From: JAIBJN01 sp963784175
GTDB lineage: Bacteria; Actinomycetota; Thermoleophilia; Gaiellales; Gaiellaceae
Length of the DNA stretch: 64,000 nucleotides
Direction: 5' to 3'
Assembly: GCA_963784175.1 (NCBI GenBank)
Contig: CAWAQJ010000017.1
Location: forward strand, 79,919 to 143,918
Within the stretch, counting starts at the first letter, position 1. Each line of letters begins with the position of its first letter. The position numbers and the translations under genes are program-made. Below the pieces are notes generated by a model that was given only the letters and a program-made list of their open reading frames with translations, made no database searches and had not been told where the DNA came from. Shown piece by piece: positions 31,110-39,141 of the stretch.

Positions 31110-32519
31110 TTACTCCTCCGAGAACGCCACCGCCGGGCGGACGTTGACACGCACCGCGGCGGTCGCTCCGGACGCGGACATCAGCCGGTAGAGGGTCGTG
31201 ACAGCGGGATGCGCGCTGATGTTCACGTTTCCGGAGATCTCGCGCAGGGTCGTCCAGGCGCTTTCGTTCAGCCGCCTGCGCTGAAGGTGGACGCCGGACA
31301 GGTTCCTCGCGAGCGCGGGAAGCACCTTGGTCTGGCCCTTGTTGATCGTGCCGCCGCCGGTGATGCGCATGACGCCGATCGTGAACCACGTCGAGCGGAG
31401 CCCGAGGACGGACCGCATCGTCGCGCCCGAGATCGAGGTCGTGCCCGACGCCCCGGTCGCCGTCACGTTCGCGACGCGGAGCGACCCGTTGCGGGCGGCG
31501 ACCGTCATGTCGGTGAGCCCGTTCGGCGCGCGCGAGCCGAGGATCGCCTTCGCGTGGGAGCCCGTCCAGACACAGTCCCGTCCCGGGGTCGGCGGGCAAT
31601 CGACCTCGGAGTCCATCGGCCCCCAGACGTGGTGCGGCGAGATGTTGTCGAACGGGTCGTTGACGCTCGTGAGGTACGAGATCGGGCTGCCGCCCCACTC
31701 GTGGTGCTTCGCCGCCGTCCGGCCGCCCGAGGTGGAGAAGAAGAACGTCGTCGCGACCGCGCCTCCCGAAGCGAGCACCTTCCCGGCCGTGGCGTCGACC
31801 GCGGCGTTGGAGGACGCAGCCTCACCGCTCTGGCCGCCGTAGACCTGGTCGCGCGTGTCGCGGCACATGACGCTCGTCGAGAACCACGTGCAGTGCCCGC
31901 CCGCGGCCAGCGCGTACGAGCGCGCGGCCACCGCCTGCGCCTTCAGGGCCTCGGCGTGCCAGGAGCTCGGCATCTCGCGCGGGACGACGCCCTTCACGTA
32001 GTCGTTCAGGCCGAGCGTGTTCAGCGCCCACATGGTCGAGCCCGACCGGCGAATCGTGATCGACCCGCGGTACTTGGACCCCCCGATCTCGAGCGAGGCC
32101 GTTCCGCGGGTGAAGGTGGTGTTGTCCGCGACCGTGCGCGTCGTCGGGCCCTTGACGAGCTTGATCTTCCCGGCAGCACCCGCGCTGACGACCCACGTCC
32201 CGGCCGAGAAGGCGCCGCCGCCTCCGTTGAACGTGGCGTCGGAGCCGAGCTGGAGCGACCCGGAGCCGGCGACGAGCAGGACACGGATCGTGGCCGAGCG
32301 GTTCACCTGGGTGGTGCCCTTGTAGTAGTGCGCGAGGATCTCCGAATACGTCCGGCCGTTCTGGGCGAGCCCGAAGGCGCCGTACTGGGAGAGACCGATG
32401 CCGTGACCCCAGCCGCGGCCCTTGATCACGAACGTGACCGCAGGCTGCGCCGTCGCCGCGAGGACGAGCGCGACGAGAACGGCAATGCCGGACACGGTGA
32501 GACGAGAAACGAGCCGCAT
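31110..32519 (-). CDS. Secreted SpoIID/LytB-domain protein, probably 3'-frameshifted
   Basis: A 469-residue exported protein. It has a signal peptide (LTVSGIAVLVALVLAATAQPA) and a SpoIID/LytB core: FVIKGRGWGHGIGLSQYGAFGLAQ, NDYVKGVVPREMPSSWHAEALKAQAVAARSYAL (key Glu in PREMP) and TFFFSTSGGRTA. SpoIID proteins are lytic transglycosylases that cut peptidoglycan; here there is no sign of sporulation, so wall remodelling is inferred. The frame ends at TAA 31112-31110. Beyond it, a +1 frame continues as LSGVYRVLYAAPGGGVAGTS and ends at 31010-31012, overlapping the wbpD-like stop in CTAG. The true product is therefore probably about 30 residues longer. Confidence 0.85.
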   Translation of the reverse strand: MRLVSRLTVSGIAVLVALVLAATAQPAVTFVIKGRGWGHGIGLSQYGAFGLAQNGRTYSEILAHYYKGTTQVNRSATIRVLLVAGSGSLQLGSDATFNGGGGAFSAGTWVVSAGAAGKIKLVKGPTTRTVADNTTFTRGTASLEIGGSKYRGSITIRRSGSTMWALNTLGLNDYVKGVVPREMPSSWHAEALKAQAVAARSYALAAGGHCTWFSTSVMCRDTRDQVYGGQSGEAASSNAAVDATAGKVLASGGAVATTFFFSTSGGRTAAKHHEWGGSPISYLTSVNDPFDNISPHHVWGPMDSEVDCPPTPGRDCVWTGSHAKAILGSRAPNGLTDMTVAARNGSLRVANVTATGASGTTSISGATMRSVLGLRSTWFTIGVMRITGGGTINKGQTKVLPALARNLSGVHLQRRRLNESAWTTLREISGNVNISAHPAVTTLYRLMSASGATAAVRVNVRPAVAFSEE

Positions 32520-32610
32520 AAGACCCCTATCGACAGTCAGGCTACGGTGAAGCAGTAAGGATTCCTTGAAGGGTGCCACGTTTGGACGCCCTCCGGGTTC
32601 GGTACAGCCT

Positions 32611-34011
32611 ATGACGGTGGCGGCCCCCACCGGCATCCTTCCCGACCGCTACGACGCTCCACGCCTCGTGGGCAGCGGCGGCATGGGCGAGATCTACGTC
32701 ACCCACGACCACAAGCTCGAGCGCGTCGTCGCCGTCAAGCTGCTGGCGGAACGGCTGGCCGAGGACCCCGACCTCCGGGTCCGCTTCCGCCGCGAGGCGC
32801 TGACCGCCGCGCGACTCTCGGGCGAGCCGCACGTCGTCACGATCTTCGACGTCGGCGAGCACGAGGGCCGCCCCTTCATGGTCATGGAGCACCTTCCCGG
32901 CGGGACGCTGGCCGACCGCGCCGGGCACGGCGCCGTCGAGCCCGATCGGGCGCTCGCGTGGCTCGCGCAGGCGGCGGAGGCGCTCGACGCGGCCCACAGC
33001 CACGGGATCGTCCACCGTGACGTGAAGCCCGCGAACCTCCTCTTCGACAGCGCCGACAGGCTGCAGGTCGTCGACTTCGGGATCGCGCGGGTCATGGACG
33101 AGACGGCCGGAATGACGGCGCCCGGAACGGTGCTCGGGACGGCCGGCTATCTGGCGCCCGAGCAGGCGCAGGGCCACGAGACGACCGCCGCGAGCGACCG
33201 CTACGCGCTGGCCGTGGTCGCCTACGAGCTCCTCACCGGCAGGCGCCCCTTCGAGCGCGAATCGGCCACCGCCGAGGCCGCCGCCCACATCCACGAGATC
33301 GTTCCGCCCGCGTCGGAGCAGGCCGACCTGCCCGAGGCCGTGGACGCCGTCTTCGCCCGCGCGCTCGCCAAGAGCCCGGTGCACCGGTTCCCGACCGCAA
33401 CGGCGTTCGTCGGCGCCCTCGCCCAGGCCTTGCAGGGCCCTCCGCCGCCTCCTCCGGTCGCGGCAGCGCCCCGCCGGCCGAGCGCTGCACCACTCGCCGC
33501 GCTGGTCGCAGGAGTCATCCTCCTGACGATCGTCGGCCTGGGGGCGGCGCTCCTCCTCTTCCGGGACGACCCCCCACAGCCGGCCGCCCAGACGCCGACC
33601 CAACCGACAACGACGGCGCCACCCCCGACCACGACCGTGAGCCAGGCGACCGAGCCGGCCGCAACGACCACAACGCCCACGGGCCCGGCGAGCGCGGTCA
33701 GCGTCGAGCAGGCGGCCGAGCTGAACGACGAGGCCTTCGCGCTCATGGAGGAAGGCCGCTGGCAGGAGGCGCTTCCGCTCCTGGAACGCGCCGTCCCGGC
33801 CTTGCGCGGCACGTACTCCGACGGCTTCCGCTACGAGGCCTATGCCGAGTACAACCTCGGACGGACGCTCGTCGAGCTCGGCCGCTGCGACGACGCGGTG
33901 CCGCACCTGGAGCGCTCGCGCGACCTCCAGGGCAACCGTCGGGAGATCAAGGAAGCGCTGCGCGACTGTCGCCGCGGCGAGAAGCCCAAGCGCGACGACG
34001 GGGATGACTAG
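32611..34011 (+). CDS. PASTA-less Ser/Thr protein kinase with extracellular TPR-like domain
   Basis: A 466-residue Hanks-type receptor kinase. The kinase domain (about 10-270) has GSGGMGEIY, VAVKLL, HRDVKPANLLF, the DFG in VVDFGIARV and LAPEQ, so it should be active. A Pro-rich juxtamembrane stretch leads to one helix (AALVAGVILLTIVGLGAALLLF), a Thr/Pro-rich linker, and an extracellular domain of about 90 residues with TPR-like pairs (LNDEAFALMEEGRWQEALPL, YEAYAEYNLGRTLVELGRCD). ATG 32611 is chosen because kinase homology starts there; no clear ribosome site is seen. It is divergent from the SpoIID gene, so a cell-wall-sensing role is plausible. Confidence 0.9.
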   Translation: MTVAAPTGILPDRYDAPRLVGSGGMGEIYVTHDHKLERVVAVKLLAERLAEDPDLRVRFRREALTAARLSGEPHVVTIFDVGEHEGRPFMVMEHLPGGTLADRAGHGAVEPDRALAWLAQAAEALDAAHSHGIVHRDVKPANLLFDSADRLQVVDFGIARVMDETAGMTAPGTVLGTAGYLAPEQAQGHETTAASDRYALAVVAYELLTGRRPFERESATAEAAAHIHEIVPPASEQADLPEAVDAVFARALAKSPVHRFPTATAFVGALAQALQGPPPPPPVAAAPRRPSAAPLAALVAGVILLTIVGLGAALLLFRDDPPQPAAQTPTQPTTTAPPPTTTVSQATEPAATTTTPTGPASAVSVEQAAELNDEAFALMEEGRWQEALPLLERAVPALRGTYSDGFRYEAYAEYNLGRTLVELGRCDDAVPHLERSRDLQGNRREIKEALRDCRRGEKPKRDDGDD

Positions 34012-34998
34012 CTAGGCGAGGCGCTCGGCGTACTGCCGCCGGTAGTACTCGAGGTACTCGCCGGACTTGATCGGCTCCCACCAGGCGCGGTTCTCCCGGT
34101 ACCACTCGACCGTCTCGGCGAGGCCGTCCTCGAAAGCGCGCTCGGGCTTCCAGCCGAGGCGCTCGAGCTTGGACGAGTCGAGCGAATAGCGGCGGTCGTG
34201 GCCGGGCCGGTCCGTGACGTGGCGGACGAGCGACGGATCGGCGCCGGTCAGCTCCAGGATGCGCTGGGTGATCTCGATGTTCTCGCGCTCGTTGCCGCCG
34301 CCGACGTTGTAGGCCTCGCCGGGCGCACCCTCGCGCAGGACGAAGTCGATCCCGGCGCAGTGGTCCTCGACGTGCAGCCAGTCCCGGATCTGCTTCCCGT
34401 CGCCGTAGACGGGGAGCGGCTCGCCGTCCAGCGCGTTGGTGACGAACAGCGGGACGAGCTTCTCCGGGTACTGGTTCGGGCCGTACGTGTTCGAGCCGCG
34501 CGTGATCGAGGCGTTGACTTCGAACGTGCGCACATACGCGGGAATGTGGAGATCGCCGGCGGCCTTGGCGACGCTGTACGGGCTCGACGGCTCCACGGGA
34601 TCGGTCTCGGACGCCGAGCCGCCGTCGGCCAGGTCGCCGTAGACCTCGTCGGTCGAGACCTGGACGTAGCGCGCGCCCGTCCGGCGTACCTCCTCGAGCA
34701 GCACCTGCGTCCCGAAGAACTCGGTGCGGCCGAAGTCCGTGGCGCCCAGGATGGAACGGTCGACGTGTGTCTCCGCCGCGAAGTTGACGATCGCGTCGCA
34801 GCCTTCGGCGGCACGCGTGACGGCCTCCGGGTCGGCGATGTCGCCCACCTGCACGTCGCAGTCGAAGCCGTCGAGGTTCTCCTTGCGGCCGGAGTACGTC
34901 AGCTTGTCGAGCACGACGACCTCGTCCCCGTTGGAGACAAGACGCCTGACGAAGTGGCTGCCGATGAACCCGCAGCCGCCGGTGACGAGAACGCGCAC
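34012..34998 (-). CDS. rmlB: dTDP-glucose 4,6-dehydratase
   Basis: A 328-residue extended SDR: VLVTGGCGFIGSHFVRRL at the N-terminus, the family's QVSTDEVYGDL (catalytic Thr-Asp-Glu) and YSVAKAAGD (catalytic Tyr and Lys), then TRGSNTYGPNQYPEKLVPLF and DWLHVEDHC. It converts dTDP-glucose to dTDP-4-keto-6-deoxyglucose, the second step to dTDP-L-rhamnose. GTG 34998 is used because it starts directly at the Rossmann motif. It is the last gene of the minus-strand rml operon, separated from the other three rml genes by an APH-like kinase gene. Confidence 0.93.
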   Translation of the reverse strand: MRVLVTGGCGFIGSHFVRRLVSNGDEVVVLDKLTYSGRKENLDGFDCDVQVGDIADPEAVTRAAEGCDAIVNFAAETHVDRSILGATDFGRTEFFGTQVLLEEVRRTGARYVQVSTDEVYGDLADGGSASETDPVEPSSPYSVAKAAGDLHIPAYVRTFEVNASITRGSNTYGPNQYPEKLVPLFVTNALDGEPLPVYGDGKQIRDWLHVEDHCAGIDFVLREGAPGEAYNVGGGNERENIEITQRILELTGADPSLVRHVTDRPGHDRRYSLDSSKLERLGWKPERAFEDGLAETVEWYRENRAWWEPIKSGEYLEYYRRQYAERLA

Positions 34999-35043
34999 GT
35001 CACTGATCGTAGTCGCGCGCGGGGCGAAGTCCACCGAACCCGA

Positions 35044-35934
35044 TTAGGCCGCGGCGAGCCAGCGGGCGCACGCGGCCATGTCGCGATCCTGCTCGGGCTT
35101 GCCGGACATGCCCCAGGCGAGCGCGTGCGCGATGCCCCAGCCGCGCATGCGGTCGCGGTCGAGGTCGAGCTCGGCGGCGAGCAGGTCGAGCCGGCGGCGC
35201 ACCCTCATGCTCGCCAGGGGCGTATTCCGGAGCTCCCAGCGACGGTCGCGCAGGAACGAGGCCGTGTCGAACTCGCGCTCGCCGACGAGTGGCTTGGGGT
35301 CGATGGCCAGCCACGGTTCGCGCCGGGCGCGGAGGATGTTCCCTCCATGCAGATCCTGATGCAGGACGACAGACTCGCCCTGCGTCGGACCAGCCTCCCG
35401 CAGAAAGGCGATCGCCTCTTCGAGGAGCTCCTCCTCGTACGGGCGCCCGAGCCGCTCCCACGCCTCAGGTAGCTCCTGCACCCAGCCGGCCGCCGCGTCC
35501 GCAAGCAGCCGAAACGGATGGTTGGCGGGAGGCGCCTTCCACAGCCGCTGCAGCACGTCGGCCACGATGCGTGTGACGTCGTCGCCGTCCCGGGTTTCCC
35601 AGAGCTGCGTGCCCGGCTTGCACCGCTCGACGAGGAGCGCGCGGCGCTCGTCGTAGCGACCGAGCAGGCGAACCGCGCCCTCACCGTCCCAGTGTGCGAG
35701 CGCGTCCGCCTCGTGCTCGCTCTCCTCCTCCGGGAAGTTGATCTTCAGCACGGCCGACGTGCTGTCGCTCAGCTCGACCGGCGCGACGTAGGAAACGTGC
35801 GCGAGGTGGAACGGCTCGCCGAGCTCGAGCGACCACTGATGCGCGCACTCGCCGACGATGTCGGGCAGGTGCTGGATCCAGAGAAAGCCGTCCGGCTCCT
35901 CGCGCCACCACTCGAGCCCAGGCGGGACGCTCAC
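35044..35934 (-). CDS. Aminoglycoside/hydroxyurea-type phosphotransferase (APH-fold kinase)
   Basis: A 296-residue kinase of the APH(6)/hydroxyurea-kinase type. The nucleotide-site Lys is in SAVLKINFPEEESEHEA, the catalytic Brenner motif is VLHQDLHGGNILR (Asp plus Asn), and the metal-binding Asp is in WLAIDPKPLVGE. I chose GTG 35934 because it forms a GTGA overlap with the rmlD stop. It is embedded in the rml operon between rmlD and rmlB. Family members include streptomycin 6-kinase, but the embedding hints at a sugar or metabolite substrate. Drug resistance cannot be inferred. Confidence 0.8.
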   Translation of the reverse strand: MSVPPGLEWWREEPDGFLWIQHLPDIVGECAHQWSLELGEPFHLAHVSYVAPVELSDSTSAVLKINFPEEESEHEADALAHWDGEGAVRLLGRYDERRALLVERCKPGTQLWETRDGDDVTRIVADVLQRLWKAPPANHPFRLLADAAAGWVQELPEAWERLGRPYEEELLEEAIAFLREAGPTQGESVVLHQDLHGGNILRARREPWLAIDPKPLVGEREFDTASFLRDRRWELRNTPLASMRVRRRLDLLAAELDLDRDRMRGWGIAHALAWGMSGKPEQDRDMAACARWLAAA

Positions 35935-36749
35935 ACGCCGAGGCGCTCGAGGCATTCCCGCAGCCCCTCGCGCCAGTGCGGGAGCCGCGGCGCACCCTCG
36001 CGCTCGCTCCGCAGGACGGAGTAGGCGGGCCGCGGCGCCGGGCGGTCCAGCTCCTCCGTCGTGATGGGGACGACGCGGCAGTCGAGGCCGGCTTCCTCGA
36101 AGATCGCCTCGGCGAACTCGGCCCAGGTGGCCTCTCCCTCGGCGGCCACGTGCCAGATCCCGCCGGGAAGCTCCACGAGCTCACGGGTCGCCGCAGCGAG
36201 ATGGCCGACGAAGGTCGGGCACCCGCGCTGGTCGGCCACGACGGTCACCTCGTCGCGCTCCCGGCCGAGACGGAGCATCGTGCGGACGAAGTTGTGCCCC
36301 GTCCAGCCGAAGAGCCACGAGCTGCGGACGATCCATCCGTCCCGCACTTCCTGCTCGCCGAGCAGCTTCGAGCGCCCGTAGGCGGAGCGGGGACCGGGCT
36401 CGTCCGATTCGACGTACGGCTCCCGCTTGGAGCCGTCGAAGACGTAGTCCGACGAGAAGTACACGACCGGCGCCCCGAGGGCGACCACGTTGCGCGTCCC
36501 TTCGACGTTGGCGCGCAACGCGCCCTCCTCGTCGGACTCGGCTCGATCGACGTCGGTCCAGGCGCCGGCGTGCAGGACGAGCTCGGGGGCGGGGTCGACG
36601 GCGATCGGCTGCGTCACATCGAGCTCGGCGCGAGAGCGCGCGAGGGCGTCCGGAAACACCTCCCGCAGCGCGGCGCCCAGCTGGCCGCCGGCGCCCGTGA
36701 TCAGGACGCGCTGTCGCGCTCCGAGAGGATCGGGCTGTCCGTGCTCCAC
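35931..36749 (-). CDS. rmlD: dTDP-4-dehydrorhamnose reductase
   Basis: An SDR-family reductase with VLITGAGGQLGAALREVF, VYFSSDYVFDG and the YGRSK catalytic pair. The WIVRSSWLFGWTGHNFV and DQRGCPTFVGHLA segments are typical of RmlD. It makes dTDP-L-rhamnose from the 4-keto intermediate. The start is uncertain: no ATG lies near the Rossmann motif. GTG 36749 (49-nt overlap with rmlC) is used; GTG 36776 is the only other upstream choice, and a CTG overlapping the rmlC stop (CTGA) is also possible. The stop overlaps the kinase gene start (GTGA). Confidence 0.88.
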   Translation of the reverse strand: MEHGQPDPLGARQRVLITGAGGQLGAALREVFPDALARSRAELDVTQPIAVDPAPELVLHAGAWTDVDRAESDEEGALRANVEGTRNVVALGAPVVYFSSDYVFDGSKREPYVESDEPGPRSAYGRSKLLGEQEVRDGWIVRSSWLFGWTGHNFVRTMLRLGRERDEVTVVADQRGCPTFVGHLAAATRELVELPGGIWHVAAEGEATWAEFAEAIFEEAGLDCRVVPITTEELDRPAPRPAYSVLRSEREGAPRLPHWREGLRECLERLGV

Positions 36750-37162
36750 AGGTGCTTGACGCGCGGGTCGTCCCACGGGATCCCGTACTCGTCCGGGTCG
36801 GCGGGCTCGTACTCGCGCGTGACGTGGTAGCAGAAGAGGAGATCCGTCAGCGCCTCGAAGCCGTGCGCATGACGGCCCGGGACGTAGACCGCGACCGGGT
36901 TGTCGTCGCCGATGTCCATGGTGAACGTCTCGTCGGTTTCGCGATCGAGAATCACGACGCGAGCCGTTCCCGTGAGGCAGACGAAGAGGTCGTCCTGGCC
37001 GCGCTCGTGGTAGTGGAGGCCCCTGATCACGCCCTGGCGCGAGAAGGAGACGTTGGTCTGCACGGTTCGGTGCGGCAGGAGGCTCTCGCGCCTCACCTCG
37101 GTGAACCAGCCGCGCTCGTCGCGGAAGTAGCGCAGCGGCAGGATCTGGATCCCTGGGATCAC
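36701..37162 (-). CDS. rmlC: dTDP-4-dehydrorhamnose 3,5-epimerase (RmlC family cupin)
   Basis: A 153-residue cupin: LRYFRDERGWFTEVRRE at the start, then QTNVSFSRQGVIRGLHYH (catalytic His), VCLTGTARVVILD and VAVYVPGRHAHGFEALTD. It is shorter than the common ~185-residue RmlC but keeps the RGLHYH core. It epimerises C3 and C5 of the 4-keto sugar. GTG 37162 overlaps the rmlA stop (GTGA). Confidence 0.88.
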   Translation of the reverse strand: MIPGIQILPLRYFRDERGWFTEVRRESLLPHRTVQTNVSFSRQGVIRGLHYHERGQDDLFVCLTGTARVVILDRETDETFTMDIGDDNPVAVYVPGRHAHGFEALTDLLFCYHVTREYEPADPDEYGIPWDDPRVKHLWSTDSPILSERDSAS

Positions 37163-37959
37163 GCCGGCTTGTTCGCGCCCGTGTCGTCGATGAGGTTCCC
37201 GATCTGACCGAGCGCCTCGTGCGTCCCGGCGTCGTGCCACCAGCCGCTCACGCGCGCCGAGCGAAGCCGGCCCTGCTCGGCGTACGAGCGGTTCACGTCG
37301 GTGATCTCGAGCTCGCCGCGCGAGGAGGGCGCGAGCCCGCGGATGATCTCGAAGACGTCTTGCGGGTAGCAGTAGAGCCCGACCACCGCGTCGCTCGAAG
37401 GCGGCGAGTCGTAGCGCGTGTCGACGACGCCCGCCTTCTCGACGACGTCGGTGACGCCGCCGTCCTCGCCGTAGACGACCACCCCGAAGCGCTCCGGGTC
37501 GGGCACGTCCTTGACGAAGATCAACGCGCCGTCCGGATCCGATGCCCACGAGCCCACGGCGCCGGACTCGGCATGCTCGAAGATGTTGTCGCCGAGGCAG
37601 ACCACGAGGCTCTCGCCCGCCGCGAACGACTCCGCCATCCCGACGACCTGCGCGATCCCGCCGGGCTCGGTCTGCACCTTGTAGGTGAGATCGAGGTCGA
37701 AGAGGAGGCCGTCGCCGTCGCGCTCACGCACGCGGCCGTCGCCGAGCAGGTCGATGAAGTCGCCCGCGTGCGCCTGCCCGGTCACGAGCAGGACGTCGCG
37801 GATCCCCAGCAGCTGCATCAGCTGCAGCGGGTAGTAGACCATCGGCCACCGCCCCACTGGAAGCAGGTGCTTGTTGGTGATGCGGGTCAGCTCCTGGAGG
37901 CGGGTCGCCTCCCCACCGGCGCAGATCAGACCGCGCGCCCGAATCGCTCCGCCCTCCAT
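37159..37959 (-). CDS. rmlA: Glucose-1-phosphate thymidylyltransferase (RmlA-like)
   Basis: A 266-residue nucleotidyltransferase: N-terminal ICAGGEATRLQELTRITNKH, LLPVGRWPMVYYPL, VVCLGDNIFEH (metal Asp), GVVVYGEDGGVTDVVEKA, and the ELEITDVNRSYAEQG and WWHDAGTHEAL segments of RmlA. It couples dTTP and glucose-1-phosphate, the first step to dTDP-rhamnose. The nucleotide loop reads GGEATRL where most enzymes have GGxGTRL, a notable substitution. It is short, lacking part of the usual C-terminus. It leads the rml genes and lies 12 nt after the macro-domain gene. Confidence 0.9.
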   Translation of the reverse strand: MEGGAIRARGLICAGGEATRLQELTRITNKHLLPVGRWPMVYYPLQLMQLLGIRDVLLVTGQAHAGDFIDLLGDGRVRERDGDGLLFDLDLTYKVQTEPGGIAQVVGMAESFAAGESLVVCLGDNIFEHAESGAVGSWASDPDGALIFVKDVPDPERFGVVVYGEDGGVTDVVEKAGVVDTRYDSPPSSDAVVGLYCYPQDVFEIIRGLAPSSRGELEITDVNRSYAEQGRLRSARVSGWWHDAGTHEALGQIGNLIDDTGANKPA

Positions 37960-37971
37960 GCCGGCCTGATG

Positions 37972-38463
37972 CTACTCGGCCAGAGCGGCGCGGAAGGCTT
38001 CCTCGGCCTCGTCGCCGTAGACGGCGAAGACGACGCGCTCGAGCGACCCCGGCTCGTGGGCGCGGGCCACGTCGACCATGATCGAGGCGCACTCCTCGAG
38101 CGGGAAGCCCCCGACGCCCGTTCCGAAAGCCGGGAGAGCGAGCGAGCGGGCGCCGAGCTCCTCGGCCACCTCCAGCGTCCGCCTGGTCGTCTTGCGAACG
38201 AGGTCGGCGTCGGTCTGCAGATCCTGCCCCATGACGGCGCCGTGGATGACGTGCTGGGCCGGCAGGCTCCCGCCGCCGGTGGCGACCGCGTCGCCGATCT
38301 CGATCGGGCCTTTCGCCACCGCCTCGCGCTCGATCTCGTCGCCTCCGGCACCCTTGATCGCGCCGGCCACGCCTGCGCCCATCCAGAGATGGTTGTTGGC
38401 GGCGTTGGCGATCGCGTCGACCTCCAGCTGCGCGATGTTGCCCTCGATGACCTCCAGCTCCAT
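37972..38463 (-). CDS. Macro-domain protein (ADP-ribose / O-acetyl-ADP-ribose hydrolase-like)
   Basis: A 163-residue single macro domain. It has VIEGNIAQLEVDAIANAANN, the GAGVAGAIKGAGG loop, and SLALPAFGTGVGGFPLEECA, which together form the ADP-ribose pocket. The Asn-Ala-Ala-Asn and Gly-rich loops are intact, as in MacroD-type deacylases that remove O-acetyl-ADP-ribose or mono-ADP-ribose. It starts at ATG 38463 and is 12 nt upstream of rmlA on the same strand, so probably co-transcribed. A link to rhamnose synthesis is not known. Confidence 0.9.
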   Translation of the reverse strand: MELEVIEGNIAQLEVDAIANAANNHLWMGAGVAGAIKGAGGDEIEREAVAKGPIEIGDAVATGGGSLPAQHVIHGAVMGQDLQTDADLVRKTTRRTLEVAEELGARSLALPAFGTGVGGFPLEECASIMVDVARAHEPGSLERVVFAVYGDEAEEAFRAALAE

Positions 38464-38511
38464 GGCGCGACAGACTACGGGAACCCGCCACACGTACGCG
38501 GTGTATCGAAG

Positions 38512-39141
38512 ATGGAAATGCAACGAGCAGCGATCATCGGCTTGATCGCCGTGATGGCGTTGTTCGGATGCACCTCGGGTGAGGAGACCGACGGCTCCGA
38601 GGGGCCTACCGCGAGGGCTTCGACCGCAACAAGCACCGAAACCGGCGCAGGGGAGCTCGTGGCGCGCGCCCTCCCCGAGCCCGTGCGCGAGCGTTGTTCC
38701 ACTCGCTCCGAGGCCGAGTTCGGCGGAGCCTTCTTCGACCCGGGGAACCTCGTAGCTGGGCCGTTCGTCCTCGTCGGCGGAGCTCGGCTGACGACTGCGG
38801 AGGTGCTCGCCTCCTTCGACGGCCAGAAGTTCCCGGTCCTAGTGAGAGGCGGCCACCGGGTGACCGTTCGCGTGCCCGACACCGTGAGTGGATACGTGTC
38901 CCTCGGGTATGGACCGCTCCCGCAAGGGCGGGTCGACTACGCCGACGGCCACCCCGCGGTCACGTTCACCGCCTGCCGCCCCGGCGGCCCTTCCAGCAGC
39001 ACCGCCGGCCCCGAGGGGCCCGTCACGTTCTGGTCGGGCTTCGTGTTCGCCACCAAGCCCTCGTGCGCGCCGCTCGATGTCTTCGTGGACGGCGAGACGG
39101 CCCCTCGCCGGCTCGAGATCCCGCTCGGCGCGGCCTGCTAG
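38512..39141 (+). CDS. Hypothetical secreted lipoprotein
   Basis: A 209-residue protein with a signal peptide and lipobox (IGLIAVMALFGCTSGEE), a Ser/Thr/Glu-rich linker (about 25-50), and a globular beta-rich domain with four Cys in total after the lipobox (e.g. RERCSTRSE, FTACRPGG, PSCAPLDV and the terminal AAC), which could form two disulfides. Function is not recognised. ATG 38512 or 38518 may be the start. The stop shares CTAG with the MMPL gene. Confidence 0.72.
   Translation: MEMQRAAIIGLIAVMALFGCTSGEETDGSEGPTARASTATSTETGAGELVARALPEPVRERCSTRSEAEFGGAFFDPGNLVAGPFVLVGGARLTTAEVLASFDGQKFPVLVRGGHRVTVRVPDTVSGYVSLGYGPLPQGRVDYADGHPAVTFTACRPGGPSSSTAGPEGPVTFWSGFVFATKPSCAPLDVFVDGETAPRRLEIPLGAAC

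Noticed and set aside
35044..35934. Acquired aminoglycoside-resistance gene
   Set aside because: The APH fold is shared by many metabolite kinases. The gene is overlapped within the rml operon and has no mobile-element context or unusual composition.
37219..39141. 640-codon plus-strand frame ending in the lipoprotein gene
   Set aside because: Its first 430 codons are antisense to rmlA and the macro-domain gene; only the part from 38512, with a lipoprotein signal peptide, is credible.
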